NCBI RefSeq assembly: GCF_024189315.1
Contig: NZ_JAIZEO010000004.1
Span: 248,001 to 312,000 of the forward strand
DNA length: 64,000 nt
Reading direction: 5' to 3'
Source: Halobacillus sp. A5
GTDB lineage: Bacteria; Bacillota; Bacilli; Bacillales; Halobacillaceae
Shown here: positions 18,901 to 26,987 of the stretch, in pieces
Position numbering within the stretch: the first letter of the stretch is position 1
How the letters are laid out: every line of letters starts with the position of its first letter
The notes under the pieces: generated by a model
The model's database searches: none
Told to the model about the DNA's origin: nothing
Seen by the model: the letters and a program-made list of their open reading frames with translations, nothing else
Made by a program: the position numbers and the translations under genes

Positions 18901-19542
18901 ATGATTGCAGGTTTTGCCTTAAACACATCAGAAATCCTCAGCTTATTACTGCTCCTTCTTTCCATCATCACTTTTATGTTATCCAGACTGAATTACAGAG
19001 CAAGTCACGCCCCGATTATAGCTATACAAAACAGAAAATACCGCATATCAGAAGATGAAGAAAAGAATATTTTTAAAATCACTGCAAAAAACATCGGGAA
19101 CGGAATTTGCATTGACTCTTTACTGTTACTGCGGGAAAAAGATGAAAATAATAACATGAAATATTACCTCTCCAAACCAGTAAGAGAAATCGATTCAGAT
19201 GACGTAATTGAGTTCACGATTAAGAAAGGCCCTAACTGGGATGAAGAGGCGGAGTTTATTCTCGTCTATGTGGATTTCTTCGGAAAAAAATACACTTCTA
19301 ACGGAGTGACTGAAGGAGAAGCGGCGACTGCTGAACAATTGAACAGGTTTGTGAAGCCAGCTAAGCAGTTATATTTGTTTCACCCCACTTACCTTAAGTT
19401 CCTTTGGTGGAGATCGCAGGCTGTTAAGCAGGGAAATTCGGCCAAGGAACAAGAAAAGACCAGCTTTCACAAATCACAAAAGGAATTATCAGATTACAAA
19501 ATTGACTTTACGATTTCCAAACAGAATAACGGAGAAGATTAA
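18901..19542 (+). CDS. Hypothetical membrane-anchored protein
   Basis: A 213-residue protein. The start at 18901 was chosen because GAGGAGG lies 6 nt upstream. One N-terminal membrane helix (ILSLLLLLLSIITFML) is followed by a soluble beta-rich domain (IFKITAKNIGNGICIDSLLL, ILVYVDFFGKKYTS) that resembles an immunoglobulin-like fold. The C-terminal 50 residues are charged. It is not a recognised family. It sits alone between divergent and convergent neighbours. Confidence 0.6.
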   Translation: MIAGFALNTSEILSLLLLLLSIITFMLSRLNYRASHAPIIAIQNRKYRISEDEEKNIFKITAKNIGNGICIDSLLLLREKDENNNMKYYLSKPVREIDSDDVIEFTIKKGPNWDEEAEFILVYVDFFGKKYTSNGVTEGEAATAEQLNRFVKPAKQLYLFHPTYLKFLWWRSQAVKQGNSAKEQEKTSFHKSQKELSDYKIDFTISKQNNGED

Positions 19543-19558
19543 AGCTGGTTGGTTTATC

Positions 19559-20482
19559 CTAAGCTTTTTTATCCAGATGTTCTAAGTACTCTATGTAATA
19601 TTTAATTGTTCTCGGATAATGGTTTGTTGTATCCTTATAATGCCTTTTAATATTAGCCAGTGTCTGACTATTAATCTGCCGTTCCTCTTTATAAATCTTT
19701 TTCTTCTTCAAATTAACTAATCTATTATTATATTGTTTAGCAGACGTTTCTTTTATTGGCTTTTCACCCTTGATGAATTTATGACGATTCAAGAGGTACT
19801 CTTCAAAATTCATAAACGACACCCTTTTACTAATATTCTTGTTATCTTGTTTGAACTCCTTCCTATATTGAGCCACAATGTGATTCACCATTTCTCTCCT
19901 TTTGGTATATAAATGAGGACAAGGGTGATAATATCCCCCGCTTTTTATGTCCTTGACACCAATAGAGGGAATACCAGCCTCTTGAATCAATTGCACCCAT
20001 TCTCGTTTAATTAATTTAAGGTTCTTCCATTTTTTTTGATGATTTAACCCCCAGCCTAGAAGTATCCAGGAGTGCTGCTGTACTTCTTCTCTCGACACTA
20101 TAGAAGCTTGAACAGAATACTCCCCGTTATTCGTGAGTTCCTCAAATAGATTTACTGCAGGAACACAACTCGGATGGCGCAAATTAAAGAGGTTATAGAT
20201 ATGAAAACGTCCGGTCAGTTCACCGTTTTTCTCATAAATACATTCAACAATTTTAATAAGCTGCTTCATCGTAGGATCTCCAGCGGGAATTAGTCCACTG
20301 CCTTCCCCGTATTGTTTAAGAGAATGTTCTACTTCCTTTGCTAAAGCAGCAGAGCCTGGGTTCAATAATAAACTTGCTCCTAACGATTCATCTGACTTGC
20401 CCCACTGTAAATAGGCCGATTTACGATAAATGTGATCGCCTTTTTTTACAAAAGCTCCATATGCCTTGGCTCGAACGGACAA
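19559..20482 (-). CDS. Hypothetical protein with DUF1643-like N-terminal domain
   Basis: A 307-residue protein. A TTG start at 20482 has AGAGAGG 8 nt upstream, whereas the GTG at 20491 overlaps that site. Residues 25-160 contain SLLLNPGSAAL, DPTMKQL and GRFHIYNLFNLRHP, which resemble the DUF1643 pattern (LNPSTA ... DPT ... N-FA). The remainder is basic and helical (KQYNNRLVNLKKKKIYKEER, IKRHYKDTTNHYPRT) and could bind nucleic acid. The gene is isolated. The family call is tentative and the function unknown. Confidence 0.6.
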   Translation of the reverse strand: MSVRAKAYGAFVKKGDHIYRKSAYLQWGKSDESLGASLLLNPGSAALAKEVEHSLKQYGEGSGLIPAGDPTMKQLIKIVECIYEKNGELTGRFHIYNLFNLRHPSCVPAVNLFEELTNNGEYSVQASIVSREEVQQHSWILLGWGLNHQKKWKNLKLIKREWVQLIQEAGIPSIGVKDIKSGGYYHPCPHLYTKRREMVNHIVAQYRKEFKQDNKNISKRVSFMNFEEYLLNRHKFIKGEKPIKETSAKQYNNRLVNLKKKKIYKEERQINSQTLANIKRHYKDTTNHYPRTIKYYIEYLEHLDKKA

Positions 20483-20572
20483 GCGGCACACCTCTCTTCA
20501 GATATATTACGATTTCCTTATTTCATATATTCTTCATGGAGGAGTTTTCACCTTTATTTCAATTCTGAAAAA

Positions 20573-20610
20573 AACCTCTTCTAAGCTAAAACAGTAGTTT
20601 AGAAGAGGTT
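20573..20610 (-). terminator. Rho-independent terminator after the SGNH hydrolase gene
   Basis: A perfect 12-bp stem AACCTCTTCTAA/TTAGAAGAGGTT with a 14-nt loop, followed on the minus strand by a T-run. It lies just past the stop at 20623. Confidence 0.85.
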
Positions 20611-20622
20611 ATGAATAAACAA

Positions 20623-21246
20623 CTAGATTATCGCTCTCTCCACTGTCCGCGCCCAAGTTTTTGCCATCAGCATATTCCCTGTTGATGTCATATGAACCCC
20701 GTCAGTCGTTAAGCCGGGGCTTGGGTTTTTCTCCAGAAGCTCAATAAAGGCTTCATGTGCAGGCACGAGAATTGCTTGATAATTCTCAGCCAGTTGATTC
20801 ACACTCTCAACATAATGCTTGAGCATTTGATTCCCCCGGGATGCTGGGTTTTCTTCTATAATTGTCGGCTGCATCAGAATGAGGTTACTTCCTATTTCCT
20901 CGACTGTCCGCTCAAGCAGCCTTTGATAAACGGTTAAAAAATGGTCAGGGTCCACCTGCTCCATCCCGGGTTGATCCAGCTTGCGCCATACGTCATTGAT
21001 GCCTATCGAGACTGAAACCCAGTCCGGTTTTTCCTCAATTACGTCCAGACCCCATCGTTCTTCTAGATCTGTGATGCGGTCTCCAGATACTCCCTTATTC
21101 ACGAAGTGAACCTCTGTTTCCGGGTGCTTCGTGATGTAATGGTCCCTCAGGATTTTCACGTAGCCTTCTCCTATTCCTTCTGGATCGTTTAATCTATTGG
21201 CATCTGTAATGCTGTCACCGATCATTACAATTTTCTTAGCAGCCAT
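20623..21246 (-). CDS. SGNH/GDSL-type hydrolase (esterase/lipase-like)
   Basis: A 207-residue cytoplasmic protein without signal peptide. It has block I GDSIT (Ser nucleophile, residue 12), a block II Gly near NKGVSGDRI, block III GIND (Asn) and block V DGVH (Asp and His). These are the SGNH catalytic residues. Members hydrolyse carboxyl or acyl esters of small molecules or sugars; the substrate cannot be inferred. It starts with ATG at 21246 and lies downstream of the thi operon, separated by 122 bp without a clear terminator. Confidence 0.88.
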   Translation of the reverse strand: MAAKKIVMIGDSITDANRLNDPEGIGEGYVKILRDHYITKHPETEVHFVNKGVSGDRITDLEERWGLDVIEEKPDWVSVSIGINDVWRKLDQPGMEQVDPDHFLTVYQRLLERTVEEIGSNLILMQPTIIEENPASRGNQMLKHYVESVNQLAENYQAILVPAHEAFIELLEKNPSPGLTTDGVHMTSTGNMLMAKTWARTVERAII

Positions 21247-21368
21247 AGTATCACTTCCTTCACTTGTTTTAACACTAGAATACCAGAATTCGTGATCTGT
21301 TGATCTGGATTTGGCAGTTCAACAGTTTTCCCTTTCCAATGAATAGAGTGAAAGAGCGGATCAACTAG

Positions 21369-22385
21369 TTAAGCCCCGATATACTTCTGATACAGCTTCT
21401 TCGCTTCCTCCACATTCTCTGTACCGTGAATTAAAGTCCTCCCATCCTTAAAAACGACGAATCGAACGTCTTCGACATGAAACATGAGAAGCTCTGCATT
21501 TTCTTTCATTCTATCAGTCACATTTTCTAAGTGGCTGCTTAGATCTGATAGAGAGAGTGTAGACAATTGATCAGGTCTGACTTGTACAGTATTTCTCCCG
21601 CAAAGCATTGCAGTTTTTAATCCTTTTTCCTTTTTCAAATAAGGGAAAACGGCGTCCCTGGAGCAGGAAGGGCACTCTGGGTTAAGGAGCCCGCTTATAT
21701 TAATCGAAGAATACTCACGCCCCCACACATCAGCGTAAACCATTTCTACGGTCATTGAATGGCCCGTAAGAAATTTCAGGCATTCAGCTGATTGATAAGC
21801 GGCTGTCATCTGCACAGCCGGCCCGATAATTCCGACAGTATCACACGTACTTCCTTCCTGTGGCAGGTGATCAATGAGACAATGCAGGCAGGGGGTTGTC
21901 CCTGGAACTATAGGCAGTACGATTCCATAGCTTTTCAAGCACCCGCCGTAAACCCATGGCACTTTAATCTTTGCTGCCACATCATTAATGACGAAACGCG
22001 TCTGAAAATTATCAGTGCCGTCGATTAGAAAATCTGCTCCGTCTACTAATGCTTCAGCTGTTTCCGCTTCAAATTCCTGTGCGATGCCTTGAACTTTTAT
22101 CTCAGAGTTCATTGCCCGCAATCGCTGTTCAGCTGCCGACGCTTTCGTCTTCAGCGAGGCCGCATCATTCTCGGTGTAGAGCTGCTGCCGTCCAAGGTTG
22201 CTCCACTCGATGTAATCACGGTCGATAATGGTGATTTTTCCAACTCCGGCTCGAGTCAGCATTTCCGCATTAGCACAACCTAGTGCGCCAGCACCAACAA
22301 TAAAGACATGCTTATTTGCGAGCTGAGCCTGACCGCCAGGGCCGATCGGAGTAAATCGTTCCTGACGGGAATAGCGCTCTGTCAT
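21369..22385 (-). CDS. thiF: ThiF/MoeB-type adenylyltransferase for ThiS
   Basis: A 338-residue E1-like enzyme that adenylates the C-terminus of ThiS so that sulfur can be added. It has the nucleotide loop VGAGALGCANAEML, the D-x-R type IDGTDNFQTRF, and two Cys pairs for zinc (CLHC and CPSC). An extra C-terminal domain of about 80 residues is present (VRPDQLSTLSLSDL), longer than E. coli ThiF. The ATG at 22385 overlaps the thiG stop in TGATG; the earlier TTG at 22388 is less likely. It is the last gene of the thiazole operon. Confidence 0.92.
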   Translation of the reverse strand: MTERYSRQERFTPIGPGGQAQLANKHVFIVGAGALGCANAEMLTRAGVGKITIIDRDYIEWSNLGRQQLYTENDAASLKTKASAAEQRLRAMNSEIKVQGIAQEFEAETAEALVDGADFLIDGTDNFQTRFVINDVAAKIKVPWVYGGCLKSYGIVLPIVPGTTPCLHCLIDHLPQEGSTCDTVGIIGPAVQMTAAYQSAECLKFLTGHSMTVEMVYADVWGREYSSINISGLLNPECPSCSRDAVFPYLKKEKGLKTAMLCGRNTVQVRPDQLSTLSLSDLSSHLENVTDRMKENAELLMFHVEDVRFVVFKDGRTLIHGTENVEEAKKLYQKYIGA

Positions 22386-23149
22386 CAACCGATCATCCCA
22401 CTTTCCGGACTGCTTTTAGACGCATAGGTTTTCTGCGGAATTCTTCCCGCTTCATAGCCTAAGCGGCCGGACTCAATCGCAAGCTTCATCGCTTCTGCCA
22501 TTTTCACCGGATCCTCAGCCCCGGAAACCGCAGTATTTAATAAAATACCGTCAGCTCCAAGCTCCATCGCGCATGATGCGTCACTAGGCGAGCCAATCCC
22601 CGCATCTACAATTACAGGGATGTTTGCCTGCTCAATAATAAACTGCAGGTTCAGCGGGTTCACAATCCCCTGCCCGGATCCAATTGGAGAGGCCCCCGGC
22701 ATAATCGCATGGACGCCCTCCTCTTCTAAGCGTCTCGCCAGCACCACATCATCGGACGTATACGTAAGAACGGTAAATCCTTCTTCCAGCAGCTGGACTG
22801 AGGCCTTCATCGTTTCAAAAGGATCTGGCAGCAGTGTCTTATCACAGCCGATCACCTCTACTTTAATCATGTCACACAGCTCGGAAGCTTTGGCTAAGCG
22901 AGCTATTCTCACCGCTTCCTCCGCCGTTTTCGCACCTGCTGTATTCGGCAGCAGGGAATATTTCTGCAAATCAAGCTCTTCTAACAAATTCGGTTCGTTC
23001 GAATCAAAAATATCCATCCGCCGGACGGCAAAGGTTAATATCTCAGTACCTGATACGTTTACGGCTTCTTTTTGACTGGCAAAGCTCGGGTATTTACCTG
23101 TTCCCAGCATTAAGCGGGACTGAAAGGTGTGGTCTCCTATTTTCAACAT
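22385..23149 (-). CDS. thiG: Thiazole synthase ThiG
   Basis: A 254-residue TIM-barrel enzyme that joins DXP, ThiS-thiocarboxylate and dehydroglycine into the thiazole phosphate. Lys96 in DMIKVEVIG is at the position of the Schiff-base lysine of B. subtilis ThiG. Other typical motifs are [23 protein letters not shown] and [10 protein letters not shown]. It lies 3 bp after thiS and overlaps thiF. The length matches the family. Confidence 0.97.
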   Translation of the reverse strand: MLKIGDHTFQSRLMLGTGKYPSFASQKEAVNVSGTEILTFAVRRMDIFDSNEPNLLEELDLQKYSLLPNTAGAKTAEEAVRIARLAKASELCDMIKVEVIGCDKTLLPDPFETMKASVQLLEEGFTVLTYTSDDVVLARRLEEEGVHAIMPGASPIGSGQGIVNPLNLQFIIEQANIPVIVDAGIGSPSDASCAMELGADGILLNTAVSGAEDPVKMAEAMKLAIESGRLGYEAGRIPQKTYASKSSPESGMIG

Positions 23150-23152
23150 GTC

Positions 23153-23356
23153 TTATCCTCCTCCTACAAAGTGGACGATTTCCACATGGTCACCGTCTGC
23201 TAGTTTTGTATGTTCATAATCTGTTTTCTTCACAATCTGTTTGTTGTGCTCCACAACTGCAATCTTTTTCTGTATTTGATAACTCTCCAGAAGCTCAGCA
23301 ATGGTCGCCTTTTCATTTGGAAAATCAAGCGTACGACCGTTAACTAGAATATTCAT
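23153..23356 (-). CDS. thiS: Sulfur carrier ThiS
   Basis: A 67-residue ubiquitin-like protein ending in VGGG, the C-terminal Gly-Gly to which sulfur is attached. The start ATG 23356 gives MNILVNGRTLDF; a longer frame adds seven residues without support, while GAGAGGAGAG precedes 23356. It overlaps the end of thiO by 17 bp, which couples translation. Confidence 0.95.
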   Translation of the reverse strand: MNILVNGRTLDFPNEKATIAELLESYQIQKKIAVVEHNKQIVKKTDYEHTKLADGDHVEIVHFVGGG

Positions 23357-24473
23357 ACGTACTCTCTCCTCTCTCAACTAAGCGGTTTGCGGAAAATAAT
23401 GCTTGAATCGACGGATCAATCTTCTTCTTAGTAATCATGTTTTTAAGCAGCTGACCGGTGGCCGGAGCCAGCAAAATGCCATTTCGGTAATGTCCTGTCG
23501 CAAAGTAAAGCTTCGAAATGGAAGGGTGCTCTCCTATTACAGGTACACCGTCTTCCGTCCCCGGCCGGACACCAGACCAAAAATTTAGAAAAGCTGCTTC
23601 CCTCCACTCAGGGAAATGGGAAAACACCCGGTTCATCAAATCGGAGAGACCTCCTGCTGAAGTATCTGTACTTTGGTCGCCCGCCTTTGAAGTAGCTCCT
23701 ACGATACAGCGTCCATCCGCCTTAGGAACAACATAAAAATCACGAAAAAATAAAGCTTCGTTGAAAAATTTTTCCCGCATCTTGATCGAAAAGCACTCTC
23801 CTTTCGTCGGTACGATAGGATTGCACAGGCCGGTATCTTTAAACCACCGCCCGCTGTCTGCACCGGAAGCAACAACCACATGCTCGGCTGAAACCGTAGA
23901 GTGTTCCATATTAACAGTGAAGGAGTCCCCCTTCTTTTTAAAACCTATTACGGCCTGGTCTTCAAGAACGTCCCCGCCATAATAAAGGGCCGCCCTTTTC
24001 AAAGCTTCGCAGACTTGACGTGGTTCGACGTGACCATCTTCTTGCATAAAAAGGGCTCCTAATGCATTCTCAGACAGGGCAGGAATCCGCTCACGAAGCG
24101 ACTGTCCTTCCTCCCAAGTCAGATATGGAAAGCTCATTTTTTTCGAATGCAGCCTTTTCTTTTCATCAGGATGGACGGCCACTTCTGCCATCCCAAATTT
24201 GGAAAGCTCAATATCGATTGAAGTAATCTCTCTTAATTCCTTGTGTAAGCCCCCGTATAAATCTCTGCTTTTTTCACAAAACTTGTGATAGGCACCTGTT
24301 TTTTCATTTTCTGTATGGACTCCAAGCATGCCCGCTGCGGCCTGAGTAGCTTTATTTCCACTCGCCTGTTTATCCACCACGACGGTATGAACACCGCATT
24401 TATTTAAGAAAAAGGAAATGGAATGACCGATAATTCCTCCGCCAATAATTAATACATCATAGACCTTATTCAT
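23340..24473 (-). CDS. thiO: Glycine oxidase ThiO
   Basis: A 377-residue FAD enzyme that oxidises glycine to dehydroglycine for thiazole formation. The N-terminal dinucleotide motif is IIGGGIIGHSISFFL and the C-terminal FAD motif is ATGHYRNGILLAPATG. QAAAGMLG and FWSGVRPGTEDG are typical of ThiO. It overlaps tenI by 8 bp and thiS by 17 bp. The length fits the B. subtilis enzyme (369 residues). Confidence 0.95.
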   Translation of the reverse strand: MNKVYDVLIIGGGIIGHSISFFLNKCGVHTVVVDKQASGNKATQAAAGMLGVHTENEKTGAYHKFCEKSRDLYGGLHKELREITSIDIELSKFGMAEVAVHPDEKKRLHSKKMSFPYLTWEEGQSLRERIPALSENALGALFMQEDGHVEPRQVCEALKRAALYYGGDVLEDQAVIGFKKKGDSFTVNMEHSTVSAEHVVVASGADSGRWFKDTGLCNPIVPTKGECFSIKMREKFFNEALFFRDFYVVPKADGRCIVGATSKAGDQSTDTSAGGLSDLMNRVFSHFPEWREAAFLNFWSGVRPGTEDGVPVIGEHPSISKLYFATGHYRNGILLAPATGQLLKNMITKKKIDPSIQALFSANRLVERGESTYEYSS

Positions 24474-25071
24474 TCAGCTCACGAACCTCCTTTTGGTAGA
24501 GACGTGCGGATTCAATCGGGGATGAGGCATTAAAAATCCCTGACATAACCGCGGCTCCTTCCGCCTTTGTTGAAGTCAGCTTCTTTATGTTCTCTATGGT
24601 GATACCTCCAATCGCAATGACTGGAATACTAAGAGCCGATGTGATCTCCCTCAGCTGCTTAAGCCCTCTTGACTTCATTCCTTTCTTACTCTCGGTAGGA
24701 AAGATATGACCGAACATGATATAATCTGCTCCTTCTTCTTCCGCTTGTATAGCGGATGATAAGGAATGGACGGCCTGCCCTGTATGAAGAAATGGATAAG
24801 CCTTTTTCACTTCTCTTACTGTCATGCCTTTTTCCGGGAGATGAAGGTTATGAACTCCAGTCATACAAGCAATATCTGCATGACTATGAACCCTAAGCTT
24901 CCCGGCAGGAATCCGTGCCTTTAGTAATGCATTTACGAACTCCAGGTATGCTTGAGGCGATTTTTGTTTTTCACGTAACACAATGGAATCTACGAGCGGC
25001 TCGATTTCCTTAATGATTGGCAGCAGCTGTTCTTCATTCAATTTTCCATTCGTGACAGCAGTAAGCTTCAT
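24466..25071 (-). CDS. tenI: Thiazole tautomerase TenI
   Basis: A 201-residue TIM-barrel protein of the ThiE/TenI family. His122 in MFGHIFPT is at the position of the catalytic His of B. subtilis TenI, which supports tautomerase rather than thiamine phosphate synthase. It aromatises the thiazole product of ThiG. ATG 25071 follows AAAGGGGGG by 5 nt; a GTG one codon earlier is possible. It is the first gene of the riboswitch-controlled operon. Confidence 0.93.
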   Translation of the reverse strand: MKLTAVTNGKLNEEQLLPIIKEIEPLVDSIVLREKQKSPQAYLEFVNALLKARIPAGKLRVHSHADIACMTGVHNLHLPEKGMTVREVKKAYPFLHTGQAVHSLSSAIQAEEEGADYIMFGHIFPTESKKGMKSRGLKQLREITSALSIPVIAIGGITIENIKKLTSTKAEGAAVMSGIFNASSPIESARLYQKEVRELNE

Positions 25072-25102
25072 CACGTCCCCCCTTTAATTTAGACATTAAA
25101 AA

Positions 25103-25131
25103 ATGCCACTTTTCCGGTTAGGAAAGTGGCA
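25103..25131 (-). terminator. Riboswitch-controlled terminator before tenI
   Basis: An 11-12 bp stem (TGCCACTTTCC / GGAAAAGTGGCA on the minus strand, one bulge) is followed by TTTTTT. It lies between the TPP aptamer and the tenI start, so it should be the expression platform. Confidence 0.85.
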
Positions 25132-25190
25132 TGTCTATGAGTAAACAGCACGCAGTATATAGATCGCTCTAATATCACGCTTGTCATACG

Positions 25191-25287
25191 GTCACTTTCC
25201 TCCGCTGGTGTTAAAGCCAGTTCAGGTTCAAAGAGTCCCAAAGTTGTACTTTGATCTCAGCCCTTATATAAAGGCACCCCTAGTGAA
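25191..25287 (-). ncRNA. TPP (THI-box) riboswitch
   Basis: On the minus strand the leader shows the conserved THI-box parts in order: TCACTAGGGGTGCC, GGGCTGAGATC, CTTTGAACCTGAACTGG, ACACCAGCGGAGGAAAGTGA. P1 is closed by TCACT/AGTGA. It precedes tenI-thiOSGF, so TPP should end transcription at the following hairpin. Confidence 0.95.
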
Positions 25288-25406
25288 TCTACTATTAAAT
25301 TTTGGAAATGATTTGTAGTCTACTCTACCGCATTTACGAGCTCAGGTCTATTAAAAACAGTCGATTTCCACTCATTAATGCTAAAGACCTACTAATCTAT
25401 GCACGT

Positions 25407-25853
25407 TTATTCCGAGGATTTAAACAACGACTTCAGGAAGCCAATTACCCCTTTATTTTCACGATTTACCTCTCGAGGCTCTTCCTTTGTTTCCAGGTAA
25501 ATGTCTTCTTTCTCGATGGCATAACCCACGGTCAGAATTGCCCCTGCATCGGTGTCTGTTTCGTGATTGGAAATGGTCGTATGGTGAATATCATATTGAT
25601 CAGCTATATTTCTATAAGGTTTTCGAAAACGATAGCTGACTTCGCCGTTTAACAGCAGCTGAGCGTCCTTATGCTCTTTCATCTTCTCTTTTAATTCTTC
25701 TACTCCAGCTTCCTGCATCACCTGTCCTTTTGTTAAAACAAGAACGATCCGCTCCCGGAGAGTGCCAAGGTATTGCTTGCGTTCCCCTGGTTTTGTCTGT
25801 CTGCCGCCGTAGATACCTTCCTGTAAATAATCATCTACGTCTTGTTTTTTCAT
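25407..25853 (-). CDS. yueI: YueI family protein (DUF1694)
   Basis: A 148-residue cytoplasmic protein of unknown function. The hallmark segments YLGTLRERIVLVLTKGQVM and LLLNGEVSYRFRKPYR near residues 27-80 match B. subtilis YueI as I remember it. The C-terminal 25 residues are variable and charged. GAGGTG lies 8 nt before the ATG. It lies downstream of the DHQS-II-like gene but is separated from it by a terminator hairpin. Confidence 0.85.
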   Translation of the reverse strand: MKKQDVDDYLQEGIYGGRQTKPGERKQYLGTLRERIVLVLTKGQVMQEAGVEELKEKMKEHKDAQLLLNGEVSYRFRKPYRNIADQYDIHHTTISNHETDTDAGAILTVGYAIEKEDIYLETKEEPREVNRENKGVIGFLKSLFKSSE

Positions 25854-25928
25854 AAGAAATTCACCTCATTATGCGATGCTTCTATTAATTCTCCCCATAT
25901 CTTCGCACAATCACGAAAACACATCAAA

Positions 25929-25944
25929 AGAGAGGCACCTCTCT
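25929..25944 (-). terminator. Terminator after the DHQS-II-like gene
   Basis: Stem AGAGAG/CTCTCT with a GTGC loop followed by TTTT on the minus strand; it overlaps the last codon of the gene at 25943. The stem is short, so termination may be partial. Confidence 0.5.
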
Positions 25945-26479
25945 ATTTCTCAACAATAATCTCGTCAATCTGTTCTCCTAAATGCCGGCCTGGCTTATCC
26001 AATAATCCCAACACCTTCTGTCCTTCCTTCAAATCTAAAATCGAAACCTCGCCTAAGTTTTCTTCTAATAAATAAACACTGGAAGACTGTTGAAGAGTAG
26101 CTGATATCGTCTGCTCTCCGCAGCGGCATTCCACCCGTACAAATGGACGCTTCTCAATCTTCACCCGTCCGACTGCAATTTCCCGATCTGCCGCTTCATC
26201 ACCCAGTGTCAGTTTCTCGCCCGGGGTTAATTCATGTAGATAATAAGTCTTCGCATTCTGATATAAATATTGGTGGAAGGCGCCGCAGTTAATACGAAAG
26301 GGCCGAGCGGGATAATCTTTAGACTCCCGGTTCTCAGCGAGTACTTTAAGATAGCCATGCCCTGTATTGCCGATATACAGTCCGTCTGACGGCTGGAGAA
26401 TATCAATTAAGTCAAGGCAGACTCTCATGCCTTCCCCGATTTCTTCAATCCTGGTTACTTCCAAATAATCTTTGTTCAT
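25943..26479 (-). CDS. Stand-alone 3-dehydroquinate synthase II-like domain protein
   Basis: A 178-residue protein that matches the C-terminal half of archaeal-type 3-dehydroquinate synthase II: VCLDLIDILQPSDGLYIGN, RPFRINCGAFHQYLY, VGRVKIEKRPFVRVE and VSILDLKEGQKVLG. The N-terminal half of that enzyme, which carries the lysine-rich catalytic part, is absent, so dehydroquinate synthesis is doubtful. It might be a regulatory or metal/ligand-binding remnant common in Bacillaceae. ATG 26479 was chosen; a TTG at 26491 coincides with the GAGGAAGG site. Confidence 0.65.
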   Translation of the reverse strand: MNKDYLEVTRIEEIGEGMRVCLDLIDILQPSDGLYIGNTGHGYLKVLAENRESKDYPARPFRINCGAFHQYLYQNAKTYYLHELTPGEKLTLGDEAADREIAVGRVKIEKRPFVRVECRCGEQTISATLQQSSSVYLLEENLGEVSILDLKEGQKVLGLLDKPGRHLGEQIDEIIVEK

Positions 26480-26645
26480 GTCTGCATCCAACCTTCCTCA
26501 TTTAGTTCCTGGATTCATTTTCTCTTGTTTCCTTCTTTCTTGTCCACTGCGAATAAATATTGAAGCAATTTTCGGATATTTCTTTTAAATGCATTGACAC
26601 TCCACCATTTAATTGCTATGATCACAATTAAAATAAAATCAACGA

Positions 26646-26755
26646 TATTCTTATCCAGAGAGGTGGAGGGACTGGCCCTGCGAAGCCCGGCAACCGCTAT
26701 ATAAAATAGCACGGTGCCAAATCCTACTGAGTTTTAACTCAGGAAGATAAGAGAA
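26646..26755 (+). ncRNA. SAM-I (S-box) riboswitch, first of a tandem pair
   Basis: Conserved S-box segments appear in order: CTTATCCAGAGAGGTGGAGG, GACTGGCCC, AAGCCCGGCAACC, GGTGCCAAATCC, GATAAG. P1 pairs CTTATC (26650-26655) with GATAAG (26746-26751). The strand is plus, toward the thiolase operon. TAAGAGA in the P1 3' side can pair with TCTCTTA before the terminator, a possible antiterminator. Confidence 0.93.
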
Positions 26756-26768
26756 TAATACATCTCTT

Positions 26769-26806
26769 AAACCTCTCTATTCATTACGATTAGAGAGGTT
26801 TTTTCC
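26769..26806 (+). terminator. Terminator of the first SAM riboswitch
   Basis: An 11-bp stem AAACCTCTCTA/TAGAGAGGTTT followed by a T-run. It is the expression platform of the upstream S-box: the terminator forms when SAM holds P1. Confidence 0.9.
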
Positions 26807-26818
26807 ATTCGAATATGT

Positions 26819-26929
26819 AATTCTTATCCAGAGAGGCAGAGGGACTGGCCCGTTGACGCCCGGCAACCATCAGGCTGAAGCTTGAAAAGGTGCTAATTCC
26901 TGCAGGAGAAATCCTGATAGATAAGAAGA
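26819..26929 (+). ncRNA. SAM-I (S-box) riboswitch, second of a tandem pair
   Basis: A second complete S-box: CTTATCCAGAGAGGCAGAGG, GACTGGCCC, GCCCGGCAACC, GGTGCTAATTCC, GATAAG. P1 is 26823-26828 with 26920-26925. GATAAGAAGAGA (26920-26931) is a perfect 12-nt complement of 26939-26950, giving a clear antiterminator. It precedes the thiolase gene start by about 60 bp. Confidence 0.94.
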
Positions 26930-26935
26930 GAATCC

Positions 26936-26965
26936 AGCTCTCTTCTTATCGAGGAGAGCTTTTTT
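26936..26965 (+). terminator. Terminator of the second SAM riboswitch
   Basis: Stem AGCTCTC/GAGAGCT (26936-26942 with 26954-26960) followed by TTTTT. It competes with the 12-bp antiterminator, so readthrough into the thiolase operon is expected when SAM is low. Confidence 0.9.
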
Positions 26966-26987
26966 CTATGAAAAGGAGAGAAATCCA

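Noticed and set aside
25943-26479. Calling the protein a working 3-dehydroquinate synthase
   Set aside because: The N-terminal half of the family, including the expected catalytic lysine region, is missing.
26515-26712. A 65-codon minus-strand frame with a hydrophobic helix
   Set aside because: Its first part is the complement of the first SAM riboswitch, it has no ribosome binding site at the start, and composition looks like a chance frame. A shorter version from inside cannot be excluded but is unsupported.
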